Origin: Phycisphaerales bacterium
GTDB taxonomy: Bacteria; Planctomycetota; Phycisphaerae; Tepidisphaerales; Tepidisphaeraceae
Length of the DNA stretch: 51,736 nt
Reading direction: 5' to 3'
NCBI GenBank assembly: GCA_020847545.1
Contig: JADLBV010000078.1
Span: 1-51,736 of the forward strand
Numbering within the stretch: the first letter of the stretch is position 1; each line of letters starts with the position of its first letter. Position numbers and translations under genes: made by a program. Under the pieces are notes generated by a model. That model did not search any database and was not told where the DNA came from. It saw only the letters and a program-made list of their open reading frames with translations. Shown here piece after piece: positions 26,885 through 35,669 of the stretch.

Positions 26885-26920
26885 CGATCACCTCAAACAA
26901 CTTTCAGGGATTCATACCCA

Positions 26921-28333
26921 TCAGACCGTCACCAGGTTCGTGGCGACGGGCGTTCGATAGGCCTTGAGGGCGGGCACGAGGCCGGCGAGCAAAGCGATCA
27001 CCACCACCACAACCAAGTATAGCACCTCTTCGGGTCCGACGGCCATCCAGTTCAAACCTTCGCCGATGAAGGAATTAAAGTAAACCGAGGCCAGCGCCCC
27101 CAATCCATGCCCCAAAATGAAACCCAACACCCCCCCCACCAGGCCGATCATCCCCGCTTCAACGCAGATCAACGCCAAAACGCGCCCTCTCGTGGCCCCA
27201 AGGGCGCGCAAAATCGCAATTTCCCGCAATCGGGCGGAGACGGAATTGTAAATGCTGACCAGAATCGCCACGGCCGCGACGATCGTCACCAGCAGCGAAA
27301 TCAACAACAGCACCATCGAGGGGCCTTTGAGGAAATTCTCAAAAAAAGTGCGCATCACCGAGGCGGGATTCACGGCCTGCGCTTCGGGGCGATTGTTGAA
27401 GACGTACATTAACTGCTGCGCCATGGCGGGGTTACGCGCCTTGACCATGATCGCGCTGATGGACCAGTCCTCCTTGGGAATGTGCAGGTCGATGGTTCCA
27501 TCGGGGTTTGTCGTAAATGAAGCATCATGGTCATGATCGTGATCGTGGTCATGCCCATGATCGGCTTCGGTGATGGTGTTGGATGGGATGGCGGCGGGGT
27601 TGATGCCCTTCTTGACGGCGGCCTGCGCCTTTAATCCCTCTCCGTGTTCGGAAATGGCATAAAAACTGGTCAGTGGAATGTAAATCGCCCGGTCGGCCGC
27701 GGTGTGGGTTGGCTTGAGAATGCCGACGACGGTCCATTGCTGGGAATGGATGTCGGGAACCTGATTGGGCAATGGCAGGCCGTGGGTGGCTTTGAATGTG
27801 CCGTTGAGGGTCAGGCCGGTCAATTTTGGAATGTCGCTGCCGAGAATCGCCTGAAACTTGCGCGGATGAAAAACATGCCCTTGTGTGACCTCATAGTGGT
27901 AGCCGGGGCGATAATCGATGATCTGGTCGGCCTGTAGCGGATGCCCCTCATCATCGACACCAAACAGCGCGGGCAGCGTGCCGACGATTCGATAACCCTG
28001 ATAGCTGTCGCCGACGCCGACGGGGACGGCCGCCTGCACATACGCGCGGGTTTGCGGATTGGTGGAGAGGGTTTCGTAGATGGAATAGGGGATGTTGCCG
28101 GGGCTTTTTTCGATGTGATAAACGGTGTTGACGACCAGTTGCAATTCGGACCCTTTGGCGCCGATCAGGACATCGTATCCATATTCGGTCTGCCCCAGCA
28201 GGGCCGCCCCCTCGCGGCGAAGAATCATGATGGCAATCGCCAGCCCCACCCCCAGCAGCACCGACAACAGCGTCAGCCAGGTGGAGAGCGCCCGCTGCCG
28301 CATCTGCTTGAAGACCAGTTCAAATAGGTTCAT
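26921..28333 (-). CDS. ABC transporter permease, FtsX/MacB type, with His-rich loop
   Basis: A 470-residue permease with the MacB/LolC/FtsX layout: one N-terminal helix, a large periplasmic domain (about residues 45-320), then three helices from about residue 335, including LREIAILRALGATRGRVLAL, the coupling loop to the ATPase (in parts: LREIAILRALGA). Residues 259-270 of the periplasmic domain are an alternating His/Asp run (HGHDHDHDHDHD), a likely metal-binding loop. Its start overlaps the ATPase stop by four bases. Such proteins move no substrate through a channel but drive periplasmic events mechanically. Substrate unknown. Confidence 0.88.
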   Translation of the reverse strand: MNLFELVFKQMRQRALSTWLTLLSVLLGVGLAIAIMILRREGAALLGQTEYGYDVLIGAKGSELQLVVNTVYHIEKSPGNIPYSIYETLSTNPQTRAYVQAAVPVGVGDSYQGYRIVGTLPALFGVDDEGHPLQADQIIDYRPGYHYEVTQGHVFHPRKFQAILGSDIPKLTGLTLNGTFKATHGLPLPNQVPDIHSQQWTVVGILKPTHTAADRAIYIPLTSFYAISEHGEGLKAQAAVKKGINPAAIPSNTITEADHGHDHDHDHDHDASFTTNPDGTIDLHIPKEDWSISAIMVKARNPAMAQQLMYVFNNRPEAQAVNPASVMRTFFENFLKGPSMVLLLISLLVTIVAAVAILVSIYNSVSARLREIAILRALGATRGRVLALICVEAGMIGLVGGVLGFILGHGLGALASVYFNSFIGEGLNWMAVGPEEVLYLVVVVVIALLAGLVPALKAYRTPVATNLVTV

Positions 28334-29055
28334 GGCGGCGACACCGTGGAGAGGGGTTTGGCCGGGATGGCCGCGGCGCGGTTCAATTCCGACAACACCA
28401 CCGACCGCGGAAGCTGGCGGGTGATGTTCGGATCGTGGCTGACCAGAATAAGGCTGGCCCCCACTTCATCGCACAATCGGCGGACCAGATCGAGAACCTG
28501 CTGGGCATTGACCGGATCGAGCGCCCCGGTGGGTTCATCGGCCAACACCAGCATCGGACGATTGGCCAGGGCGCGGGCGCAGGCGACACGCTGTTGCTGG
28601 CCGACCGACAACCGCGAAGGCTTGTAATTCAGCCGTTCTCCCAGGCCGACCTGTTGCAGCAGATGGCGAGCCCATTGGGGGTCATGACGTCGGCCGGTGA
28701 AACTCATCCCCAGAAGAACATTTTCCAGCGCGGTGAACCCACCCAGCAGGTGGTGGGTCTGGAAGATGTAACCCAGATGACTGCCACGAAAAATATCCCG
28801 GCAGGGTTCGGAAAGTTTTGCGATGTCAACCGGCGGCCGGCCATTGGTATCCCCGTCAAAGAGAATTTCCCCTTCATCCGGTGCAAGAATGCCGGCGATG
28901 AGGTTCAGCAACGTCGTCTTGCCCGAACCGCTGGAGCCGACCAGCGCGATCTGCTCTCCGTTGCCGATGGAAAATTCATCGATGTCGATCACCGGCACAA
29001 CGCTGCCGTCCGGGCCGATGTATCGTTTGCGGAGATTGTGCAGTCGCAGGGCCAT
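28330..29055 (-). CDS. ABC transporter ATP-binding protein (LolD/MacB type)
   Basis: A 241-residue ATPase. Walker A GSSGSGKTTLLNLIAG, Q-loop IFQTHHLLGG, signature SRLSVGQQQRVACARAL, Walker B LVLADEPTGALD and the H-loop VSHDPN are all intact. The LDPVNAQQVLDL segment is typical of the LolD/MacB/FtsE subgroup, and the overlapping permease agrees. Energises the FtsX-like permease at the inner membrane. First gene of a three-gene unit (ATPase, permease, DUF3299-like). Confidence 0.93.
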   Translation of the reverse strand: MALRLHNLRKRYIGPDGSVVPVIDIDEFSIGNGEQIALVGSSGSGKTTLLNLIAGILAPDEGEILFDGDTNGRPPVDIAKLSEPCRDIFRGSHLGYIFQTHHLLGGFTALENVLLGMSFTGRRHDPQWARHLLQQVGLGERLNYKPSRLSVGQQQRVACARALANRPMLVLADEPTGALDPVNAQQVLDLVRRLCDEVGASLILVSHDPNITRQLPRSVVLSELNRAAAIPAKPLSTVSPP

Positions 29056-29263
29056 GGCTGGTCAAAAGGGACGATCCGCGGGGGGCTCCCGTACATCGTC
29101 ATCCATCAGGAGGATAAAGGTTGCAGTTGGAGGTGGAAATGTAAAGGGAGGGAAATCAGATGGTCTACCCCGCGCATGGTGGGGCCGCGCAGTATGGTTC
29201 TCGCGACCAATTTACTCAAAGACTGCCGTTTCCATTTTCGCCATGAAGACCAGGAGGCTTTAT

Positions 29264-29314
29264 ATGAATGTAATTCCCTCAGACGCAATGACCCCGCTTA
29301 AAGTCATCGTTTGA
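29264..29314 (+). CDS. Possible 16-residue small protein
   Basis: An ATG opening 16 codons (MNVIPSDAMTPLKVIV) is preceded at the right distance by a perfect AGGAGG. The frame can also begin seven codons earlier. No homology can be judged at this length, and the strong ribosome binding site is the only support. Confidence 0.2.
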   Translation: MNVIPSDAMTPLKVIV

Positions 29315-29371
29315 AAAATCAAGAAATGCCTTCCTGTCGCGTTTTACTTATTGGTTATGTATGAAATGACT

Positions 29372-29413
29372 GATATATATTTCGGTTGATTTTCTTAATT
29401 GACGATATATATT
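29372..29413 (+). promoter_or_regulatory. Direct repeats upstream of the toxin-antitoxin pair
   Basis: GATATATATT occurs at 29372-29381 and again at 29404-29413, 32 bases apart, about three turns of DNA. The second copy overlaps the likely -10 region (TATATT after a TTGATT and 16 bases). Binding sites for the antitoxin are plausible; this is inference. Confidence 0.4.
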
Positions 29414-29451
29414 ATATAACATCAGCGCAGCATGTAGAAGGGTGGTTGAAC

Positions 29452-29919
29452 GTGAAAAAACAATTGAAAGTTGGCGTGAACCAGGGTGATGGTGAGCCAC
29501 CTTTTCGTTGGAACGTCGTTCTCCTCGACTTGGCGATGAAGGAGGGATCAAGCTTTCTGGATGATGCTCAATACCACCATGTTGCTGAACAGGTACAGGA
29601 ATTGGCTCGCGAAACAGATCCGACGCACTCGGCAACGCAGAGGGTAGCCGGTGTTGAGGATTTCTTCGAGTTGAAGGACAAGGGAGGACCGCTGGGAAGG
29701 ATCAACGTGAGGGTATTTTTCTTCCTCGACAAACGATTCACGGCAATCGTGGTGCTGGGGGCGATCTTTAAGCAGAACGAAGGAAAGACGCCGGAGTCGG
29801 ATAAGGTACGGATGGGACGAAGGAAGCGAAAATACCTGCAGGGCGACTATGGCGATCCCGCCTTGTTTATTCAGATTGACCCTGGAAAGCGGATTTCGAA
29901 GCGACGCAGGAAAAAGTGA
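29452..29919 (+). CDS. RelE/HigB-like toxin
   Basis: A 155-residue basic protein. The centre reads FFELKDKGGPLGRINVRVFFF, then IVVLGAIFKQNEGKTPESDKVRMGRRKRKYL (quoted in parts), matching the beta-sheet and C-terminal helix of RelE/HigB mRNA interferases, which cut mRNA in the ribosome. It is longer than typical RelE (about 90-100 residues), having about 70 extra N-terminal residues, as in some HigB subfamilies. The GTG start is preceded by GAAGGGTGG. Its stop overlaps the antitoxin's GTG by four bases, toxin first, as in higBA pairs. Confidence 0.75.
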   Translation: MKKQLKVGVNQGDGEPPFRWNVVLLDLAMKEGSSFLDDAQYHHVAEQVQELARETDPTHSATQRVAGVEDFFELKDKGGPLGRINVRVFFFLDKRFTAIVVLGAIFKQNEGKTPESDKVRMGRRKRKYLQGDYGDPALFIQIDPGKRISKRRRKK

Positions 29920-30416
29920 AGACACAAAGAAAGCCGGAAAGGAAACGGTGTGGCATGGATACCAAGGAAAAAATGAATGTGGGCGTCGGAGAGGCGGCGT
30001 TGACGATGGCAATCGGCATCATCATCGAGCGGGCGCAACGTCTGTCGAGCGAGGATCAGAAAGACTTTTACAAACTGGTCAACGCCCTGGAGACCGCGAA
30101 GGATGCCGAGGATCTGCAGGCGATTCGCATGGCCATGATGGAGATTCTCGACCAGGAGCCATGCGGCATTACCCGCATGGACCTGCCCAATCGACCGGCA
30201 AAGCTCCAGCGGTGGGTGGAATACGTCGCCCAAAAGGTCAGACAACTGCGCAAGCAGGCCAAGCTGACGCAAGTTGAACTGGCCAAAAAGAGCGGCTTAC
30301 CACAAAGCCATATCAGCCGGATCGAAGCGGCCAAACTCAGCCCTTCGCAAGCGACTCTGGAAAAGATTGCCAAAGCGATGGGAAGACTTCTGAGCGATCT
30401 TGACCCTTCCGCTTGA
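29916..30416 (+). CDS. XRE-family antitoxin (HigA-like)
   Basis: A 166-residue protein with a C-terminal XRE helix-turn-helix (residues about 108-162: LRKQAKLTQVELAKKSGLPQ, then HISRIEAAKLSPSQATL). The N-terminal half is helical and acidic, likely the part that covers the toxin. It starts at a GTG overlapping the toxin stop; an ATG at 29955 would give 153 residues. It should neutralise the toxin and repress the shared promoter. Converges with the sugar isomerase gene 28 bases away. Confidence 0.85.
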   Translation: MKTQRKPERKRCGMDTKEKMNVGVGEAALTMAIGIIIERAQRLSSEDQKDFYKLVNALETAKDAEDLQAIRMAMMEILDQEPCGITRMDLPNRPAKLQRWVEYVAQKVRQLRKQAKLTQVELAKKSGLPQSHISRIEAAKLSPSQATLEKIAKAMGRLLSDLDPSA

Positions 30417-30444
30417 GAGGAGGTTGCTCGACAAAAATGCGGCT

Positions 30445-31842
30445 TTATCCGCCAAATCGTTCAAATCCCAACCCCGGGATGAATTTTGTCGCCTCGGCCA
30501 GCACATCCGCACAGTGGTCATATGCGCACGAACAATGGTGAATGTACGGCCCCTCGATCAGTTGGCGTTCCCAGCGCGGCCAGTTGTCCACCTTCATCCA
30601 GGCGTAAAATTCCTGCGTGTAGGGGCCGTCGATGGTGTGCCCTTCACCCGCGCCGATGCGATATTGCCCATTGGAGCCATCAAACCGGCAGAGCGTCAGC
30701 GGGCCATCCTTGAGTTGCATGTGCAGCAGGCCGGTGGGAAGCCCTTTGAGAATCCAGGGGATGTCCAACTTGACCGGTGAATCCTTCTTTCGCAATGACA
30801 GGGGCGCATCGGCGTGCCAGAGAAGTATCGCGTTGTCGTTTTCAGGGTGGCGGATGGTGATGTCCGGCAGGAATGATGGATCGTCGGTCCCGCTGGCGGC
30901 CTCGATCAACACGGAGCTGATCGCCCCATGCACATCCGACTCGGGCGCCACCGGTATCCCCGCATCATCCACCAGCGCGACACCCAGACACAAAAACGAC
31001 TTCAATTCATTCTGGATGGATGTAAACGACTGGAGGGCAATGCCGTCAAGCTGATGTTCGCAGGCGGCCTCCATCATCCAGTCACGGAAGGCGAATTGAT
31101 AATAAATGTCCTGCCGACGCGAAAAGCCGTTGAATTTGATCCATCGCTCAAACCCCTGCAATTCCTTTTCATAATCGGCCTGATGTTTCTCGGCCAGCCG
31201 TCGAATGTCGGCAATGGCGTTGGTCAAATCCAGCGTCTGCACCTGCACGTTGAATTTCCGCAGCAACTCGGCCTCATCGACGATGGTGGACCAGAAAAAG
31301 TCGATCCGTTGGCCGACAAATCCGATCTTCATCGTGCGCATCGCCTTGGCGACGCGGGCGGCCCGCACAAACCGATCCACCCCCTGCGCCCATTGCGGCT
31401 CATCAATCCGGCAATTGGGGATGTAACTGAATGGCACACCCAGCGTGTGCAACACCTTGCTGGTCGCCAGCGTGCCGCACAGAGAGTCGCGCAGACGCGA
31501 TCCATCCGCCAGCGGCGCATCATCGCGCGGCCCCCAGAGGAGCGTCGGCACACCACACCCGCGGGCGATCATGCCGGCCGCCCCTTCGGTGCCGAAATTG
31601 CAATGGGGAATGAAGAGCGCATCGATCCGATGTTCCTGAAAATGCCGCACCGCCGCCTCGACATGCTTCTGGTCGCGGATCACCCCATCGGGAATCACAC
31701 CATCCAGATTGACATATTTGATCCCCATGCGGTCAAAGCGTTCTATGATCAACGCCTTGAACCGCAGCGCATCCTCGTGCGAGAAGACGAATTTACCGAT
31801 GGGGCAAAGCCCCACCAACACCGGCTTTTTTGGTTTTTTCAT
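30445..31842 (-). CDS. L-fucose/L-arabinose isomerase family protein
   Basis: A 465-residue enzyme of the fucose/arabinose isomerase-like superfamily. The N-terminal half carries GLCPIGKFVFSHEDA and FIPHCNFGTEGAAGM, and the C-terminal part has a beta-barrel lid with PCISS-like APESDVHGAISSVLIE, LLWHADAPLSL and SCAYDHC near the end. Metal-binding Glu/Asp/His residues of aldose-ketose isomerases are plausible at ESDVHG and the final histidines. Fucose or arabinose as substrate fits the two arabinofuranosidase genes just upstream (gap 12 bases). No signal peptide. It should bring released pentose or deoxyhexose into central metabolism. Confidence 0.8.
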   Translation of the reverse strand: MKKPKKPVLVGLCPIGKFVFSHEDALRFKALIIERFDRMGIKYVNLDGVIPDGVIRDQKHVEAAVRHFQEHRIDALFIPHCNFGTEGAAGMIARGCGVPTLLWGPRDDAPLADGSRLRDSLCGTLATSKVLHTLGVPFSYIPNCRIDEPQWAQGVDRFVRAARVAKAMRTMKIGFVGQRIDFFWSTIVDEAELLRKFNVQVQTLDLTNAIADIRRLAEKHQADYEKELQGFERWIKFNGFSRRQDIYYQFAFRDWMMEAACEHQLDGIALQSFTSIQNELKSFLCLGVALVDDAGIPVAPESDVHGAISSVLIEAASGTDDPSFLPDITIRHPENDNAILLWHADAPLSLRKKDSPVKLDIPWILKGLPTGLLHMQLKDGPLTLCRFDGSNGQYRIGAGEGHTIDGPYTQEFYAWMKVDNWPRWERQLIEGPYIHHCSCAYDHCADVLAEATKFIPGLGFERFGG

Positions 31843-31854
31843 GGTGATTGATTC

Positions 31855-33732
31855 TTACGATTCAAACCGAACCCGCAACACCGACAATGGCGGCAATGTC
31901 AGATGCCCATCCTTCAATTGGGGCGCTTCGGCCGCCAGCAGTTGACCCAGAGGCGAATCGCCGCTGAGCATCATCACATCCGCTGCCTTTCGCCCGCCAA
32001 ACCCGCTCAGGTCCACCTGAGCCGACTGCGTGGGGTGGCGATTGCTCAAAAAGACCCAGTCCCCGGCCGTCTGTCTAAGACAAATCGCATCCACCGCCGA
32101 TTCGGTTTCCCCCAGTTTGGGCGATTCAACCCGCAGCGGCACAAAATCCCCCGGGAACGCCGGCCGATACATCCTGAAAAGCTCCACGATGCAGGTTTCC
32201 ACCACGTCGGCCGTGTAATGCTGAATGATCCCCATCGGGTTGATCAGGTGATAAAACGTCGCCAGTTCCATGTCGGCCGCCATGCGGGCAAACAGGTGAA
32301 TCATCCCGGAAATATATTGCGCATGGCTGACATCATAATCTTCGGTAAATCGCCTCCCATCATAGGCGCTGGCGCGCATCCAGTAGTTCCATTCGGTGAT
32401 GCCGATTTTTGTGCTCAAACCCTTCTTCCGACAATCACCGATCAACTCCTCAAAATCACGCTGCACTTTGGTGACGCTATCGACCACGTTGATCTGTTTG
32501 TCCAAGTCGCTGTCGTTCCACTGCCCCTTGTATCGGTTGATCACGATCACATCGATCCCAAGCTCCTCCACCACCTCCAGCACGCGGTCGCGCCAGGCGT
32601 GATCTTCACTTTTGCGAAGGGTCTGAAATTCCTTCTCCCCCAGCGCGACGATCCGGGCATTGGGATAATTGGCCCGCACCGCCGGGATATATTCGCGCAA
32701 TGCCGCGGCATACATCGCTCCGGTCATGTGCGCGGATTCCCACGTTCCATAATGCTCGTTGCCCATCTGAAAATAGGCCAAGGGAGGTTCCTGGCCGTGA
32801 CGGCGATAAAATTCGGCGATATACGCCGCCCACTCCCCCGCCTCATCGGGTGTGCCGCTGCCGATGTTTATCGTGATCATCGGCGTGATCTTCTGTTTCA
32901 GGCACAAATCCAGATACTCATCGGTGCCAAAATCGTAATAAGCCGGGAGTTTACATGATTCATCCCTCACCGCCGGCCGCAGATGCACCGGCCCGATGCC
33001 GAATTTCCAGTGATAATTGGTGGAAAAACATCCCCCCGGAAACCGCAAGATCGGAATATGCATCGTCGCCATCCGATCCAACACATCCTGACTGACATTC
33101 CCCTCCCCCTTGGGCCGCATGTGAATCTGATCCAGCCACAGTTGCCCCGGTCCGGTGATGAAAAAATGGAACACCGCCTGATCGGTCGATTCGGGAACGT
33201 TCAATTCGACGCGATAATTTTTCCAGTAAGAAGCATCCACCACAGTCGATTTAATACAATACGCCTCCCTGCGAACTTCAGGTGGATTGAGATGAATCTC
33301 CACCTCCACCGGCTGATTAACCGCCTTGGCCAAGAAATCCACCACCAGCTTCTCCCCCGCTCTCACCGACCGCCCGGTCTGCAATGGCCCGAATTTGGCG
33401 CCATCATGGTAATTGTGCAGCTTTAGCGTCTCGCCGAATGACATCGACATCCCGGAACTTAATTCCGCCTTGAATGCCGTGTAATGAAACCCGGGAGTCT
33501 GCCACGGCGACGGCAAACCATGAGACGACACCGGCCCGACAAATTTGGGGTTCTCCAGCCGGTCAGTCAGCATCCCCATCACCGAATATTCAATCGTCTC
33601 GATGTTCTGTCCCAGCAGCTTCTCGGAAACGTGATGCCCCGCCTCCCCTGTCGGCGAAACCCGTACCTGCAAACCTGTTGTCGGGTGTTTGGATGAACGA
33701 ATGGGTGTAATTGTTTTTTCCACGATAGTCAT
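31855..33732 (-). CDS. GH51-type alpha-L-arabinofuranosidase (copy 2)
   Basis: A 625-residue retaining glycosidase of family GH51 by motif. Catalytic acid/base Glu325 lies in FQMGNEHYGTWE and nucleophile Glu447 in GITEWNYWM; LRFPGGCFSTNYHW and FGTDEYLDLC complete the barrel signature. An N-terminal carbohydrate-binding-like beta domain covers about residues 80-205. No signal peptide, so it acts on imported oligosaccharides, removing arabinose from arabinan or arabinoxylan fragments. Strongly similar to the next gene along its whole length, an old tandem duplication. Cotranscribed with the isomerase. Confidence 0.9.
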   Translation of the reverse strand: MTIVEKTITPIRSSKHPTTGLQVRVSPTGEAGHHVSEKLLGQNIETIEYSVMGMLTDRLENPKFVGPVSSHGLPSPWQTPGFHYTAFKAELSSGMSMSFGETLKLHNYHDGAKFGPLQTGRSVRAGEKLVVDFLAKAVNQPVEVEIHLNPPEVRREAYCIKSTVVDASYWKNYRVELNVPESTDQAVFHFFITGPGQLWLDQIHMRPKGEGNVSQDVLDRMATMHIPILRFPGGCFSTNYHWKFGIGPVHLRPAVRDESCKLPAYYDFGTDEYLDLCLKQKITPMITINIGSGTPDEAGEWAAYIAEFYRRHGQEPPLAYFQMGNEHYGTWESAHMTGAMYAAALREYIPAVRANYPNARIVALGEKEFQTLRKSEDHAWRDRVLEVVEELGIDVIVINRYKGQWNDSDLDKQINVVDSVTKVQRDFEELIGDCRKKGLSTKIGITEWNYWMRASAYDGRRFTEDYDVSHAQYISGMIHLFARMAADMELATFYHLINPMGIIQHYTADVVETCIVELFRMYRPAFPGDFVPLRVESPKLGETESAVDAICLRQTAGDWVFLSNRHPTQSAQVDLSGFGGRKAADVMMLSGDSPLGQLLAAEAPQLKDGHLTLPPLSVLRVRFES

Positions 33733-33801
33733 TGTATTTCAATCCAGTCAGAATTTCCCTGTCAAATTCAATTGCAAAAGAGTCGCCACCGACTCATCCA
33801 A

Positions 33802-35619
33802 TCAGCAATGTAACCGCAAAATTGATAACGGCGGCAATACGATCTTCTTTTCACGCGGCGGCGTTGATTCCATCGGCCGCATGAATTCCGTCGGTGAACC
33901 AGCCACCATTCCTGCCATCTCCTTGATTGCTCCCAACCCATCGGGTAATTCCACGGATGCCGACAGAGTTGGATGTCGATTGGCCAGAAAAATCCAGGTT
34001 GACTCTTCCTGCTTGATGCACAACCCGTCAATGGCCGACTCATGTTCCCCCAACCGGGGTGAATCGATCTCCAAAGGCAATAGCTGGCCGGGAAATGCGG
34101 GGCGATAAAGCCGAAAAACATCCGCCATCGGCGACTCAATCACATCGGCGTTGCGATGGATAAAAATGCCCATCGCATTGAGTAGTTGGAAAAAATTCCC
34201 CAATTCAAAATCGGGCGCCAGCCGGGCAAACATGTTCAAAACCCCCGCGGCAAAAAGACAGTGCTGGGCATCATTGGGTTCATAAAACCGCAACGGCCCT
34301 TTTTCAGTATGACGGGCATGAAGCCAGTAGTTCCATTCCGTGATGCCAACCGTGTTGGTCAACCCACGGGATCGGCAGTCTTGGATCAACTCATCGATAT
34401 CATTTTTGATCTTGGTAACGCTTTCGACCACGTTGATCTGGCGGTCCAGATCATTGGCGCACCATTGTCCCTTGTAACGATTCAGAACCAGGACGTTGAT
34501 GTCCAGTTCCCGCACAACCTCCAATACCGCCTCCCGCCACGCGGATCGTCGCGACTGATCCAGCCCCTGTGCCCATTTTTCGGCCAGTGCCACAATGCGG
34601 CAATGCGGATAATTGTCCCGCACGGCCGGTATGAATTCCCGCATCGCCGACACATACATCGCCCCGTTCATGTGGGAGGATTCCCACAATCCATACTGTT
34701 CATTGCCCATCTGAAAATAGGCCAACGACGGCTCAACGCCTCGGTCCCGATACCATTTGGCGATATAGGCCGCCCATTCCCCCGCCTCATCGGGTGTGCC
34801 GCTGCCGATGTTGACGGTGATGTGCGGCATGATTCCCTGCGCGAGACATATCTCCAGATATTCATCCGTCCCAAAATCATAATGGGTCAGCAGATGGTTC
34901 GTCGGATCGTGCATCGCCTGACGCAGATGAATGGGACCGATCCCATGTTTCCAGTGATAATTGGTGGAGGTGCAACCGCCGGGCATGCGCAGCACCGGAA
35001 TCCGCATGGTCGCCATCCGCTCGATCAATTTCCGACACAACGGCCCTTCCCCCTTTGGCCTCATGTGAATCTGATCGATCCAAACCACCCCCCCCTCCTC
35101 CAGGATGCATGAAAAAAACGCCTCATCCTCATCCTCCGGCGCCTCCAATTCCACGCAATATCGCTTCCAATACGAAGCATCCACCACAATCCTGGCGCTG
35201 GAATATTCCCGTCGGCGCAGTTCCGATGATGTCAAATGAAACAGCAGCGTCACCGGCTGATGGGCCGTCTTGGCCCATATCTCCACCTCAAACTTCTCCC
35301 CCGCGCGCACGCTCCGGCCGGGCTGATGAATGGCCGCATGCGCCACACCCGCGTTATAACAATGCAGCCACTGCGACTCATGCCCGCTGAGGCTCATCCC
35401 GCTGACCACCTCGGCCTTGAATGCGGCATAATGAAGACCCACGGGTTTCCAACCCCGCGCCACACCGGTTTCGTCGGCCGGCCCGGCGAATTTGGCATTG
35501 TCCAACCGATCCGACAACAATCCCGCAACGGTATCACCGATCAAGTCGAGGTTCTGCCCCAGAATGGTTTGCGGAACGCGCGCCTTGGGCCCGCCGACCC
35601 GCCGAACGCTCGCGCGCAT
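33802..35619 (-). CDS. GH51-type alpha-L-arabinofuranosidase (copy 1)
   Basis: A 605-residue paralogue of the downstream enzyme. Glu307 in FQMGNEQYGLWE and Glu428 in GITEWNYWL are the predicted acid/base and nucleophile. The sugar-contact motifs MPGGCTSTNYHW and FGTDEYLEIC match its twin. The frame is open to 35760 inside the regulator gene, but the ATG at 35619 is preceded by AGGGGTGAT and begins at the conserved N-terminus, so it is taken as the start. No signal peptide. Second gene of a unit regulator, enzyme, enzyme, isomerase. Differences from the twin in loop residues may reflect different linkages. Confidence 0.9.
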   Translation of the reverse strand: MRASVRRVGGPKARVPQTILGQNLDLIGDTVAGLLSDRLDNAKFAGPADETGVARGWKPVGLHYAAFKAEVVSGMSLSGHESQWLHCYNAGVAHAAIHQPGRSVRAGEKFEVEIWAKTAHQPVTLLFHLTSSELRRREYSSARIVVDASYWKRYCVELEAPEDEDEAFFSCILEEGGVVWIDQIHMRPKGEGPLCRKLIERMATMRIPVLRMPGGCTSTNYHWKHGIGPIHLRQAMHDPTNHLLTHYDFGTDEYLEICLAQGIMPHITVNIGSGTPDEAGEWAAYIAKWYRDRGVEPSLAYFQMGNEQYGLWESSHMNGAMYVSAMREFIPAVRDNYPHCRIVALAEKWAQGLDQSRRSAWREAVLEVVRELDINVLVLNRYKGQWCANDLDRQINVVESVTKIKNDIDELIQDCRSRGLTNTVGITEWNYWLHARHTEKGPLRFYEPNDAQHCLFAAGVLNMFARLAPDFELGNFFQLLNAMGIFIHRNADVIESPMADVFRLYRPAFPGQLLPLEIDSPRLGEHESAIDGLCIKQEESTWIFLANRHPTLSASVELPDGLGAIKEMAGMVAGSPTEFMRPMESTPPREKKIVLPPLSILRLHC

Positions 35620-35669
35620 CAAATCACCCCTGATATCGCCACTTGCACCCACGGCCAAACTCCTGTCCT

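Larger units (their letters stand above)
29056..29451. other. Intergenic region, AT-rich toward the toxin gene
   Basis: No large gene is convincing here. It holds a short frame with a strong AGGAGG site (29264-29314), and an AT-rich stretch at 29340-29425 with two exact GATATATATT copies that is the likely promoter region of the toxin-antitoxin pair. Confidence 0.5.
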
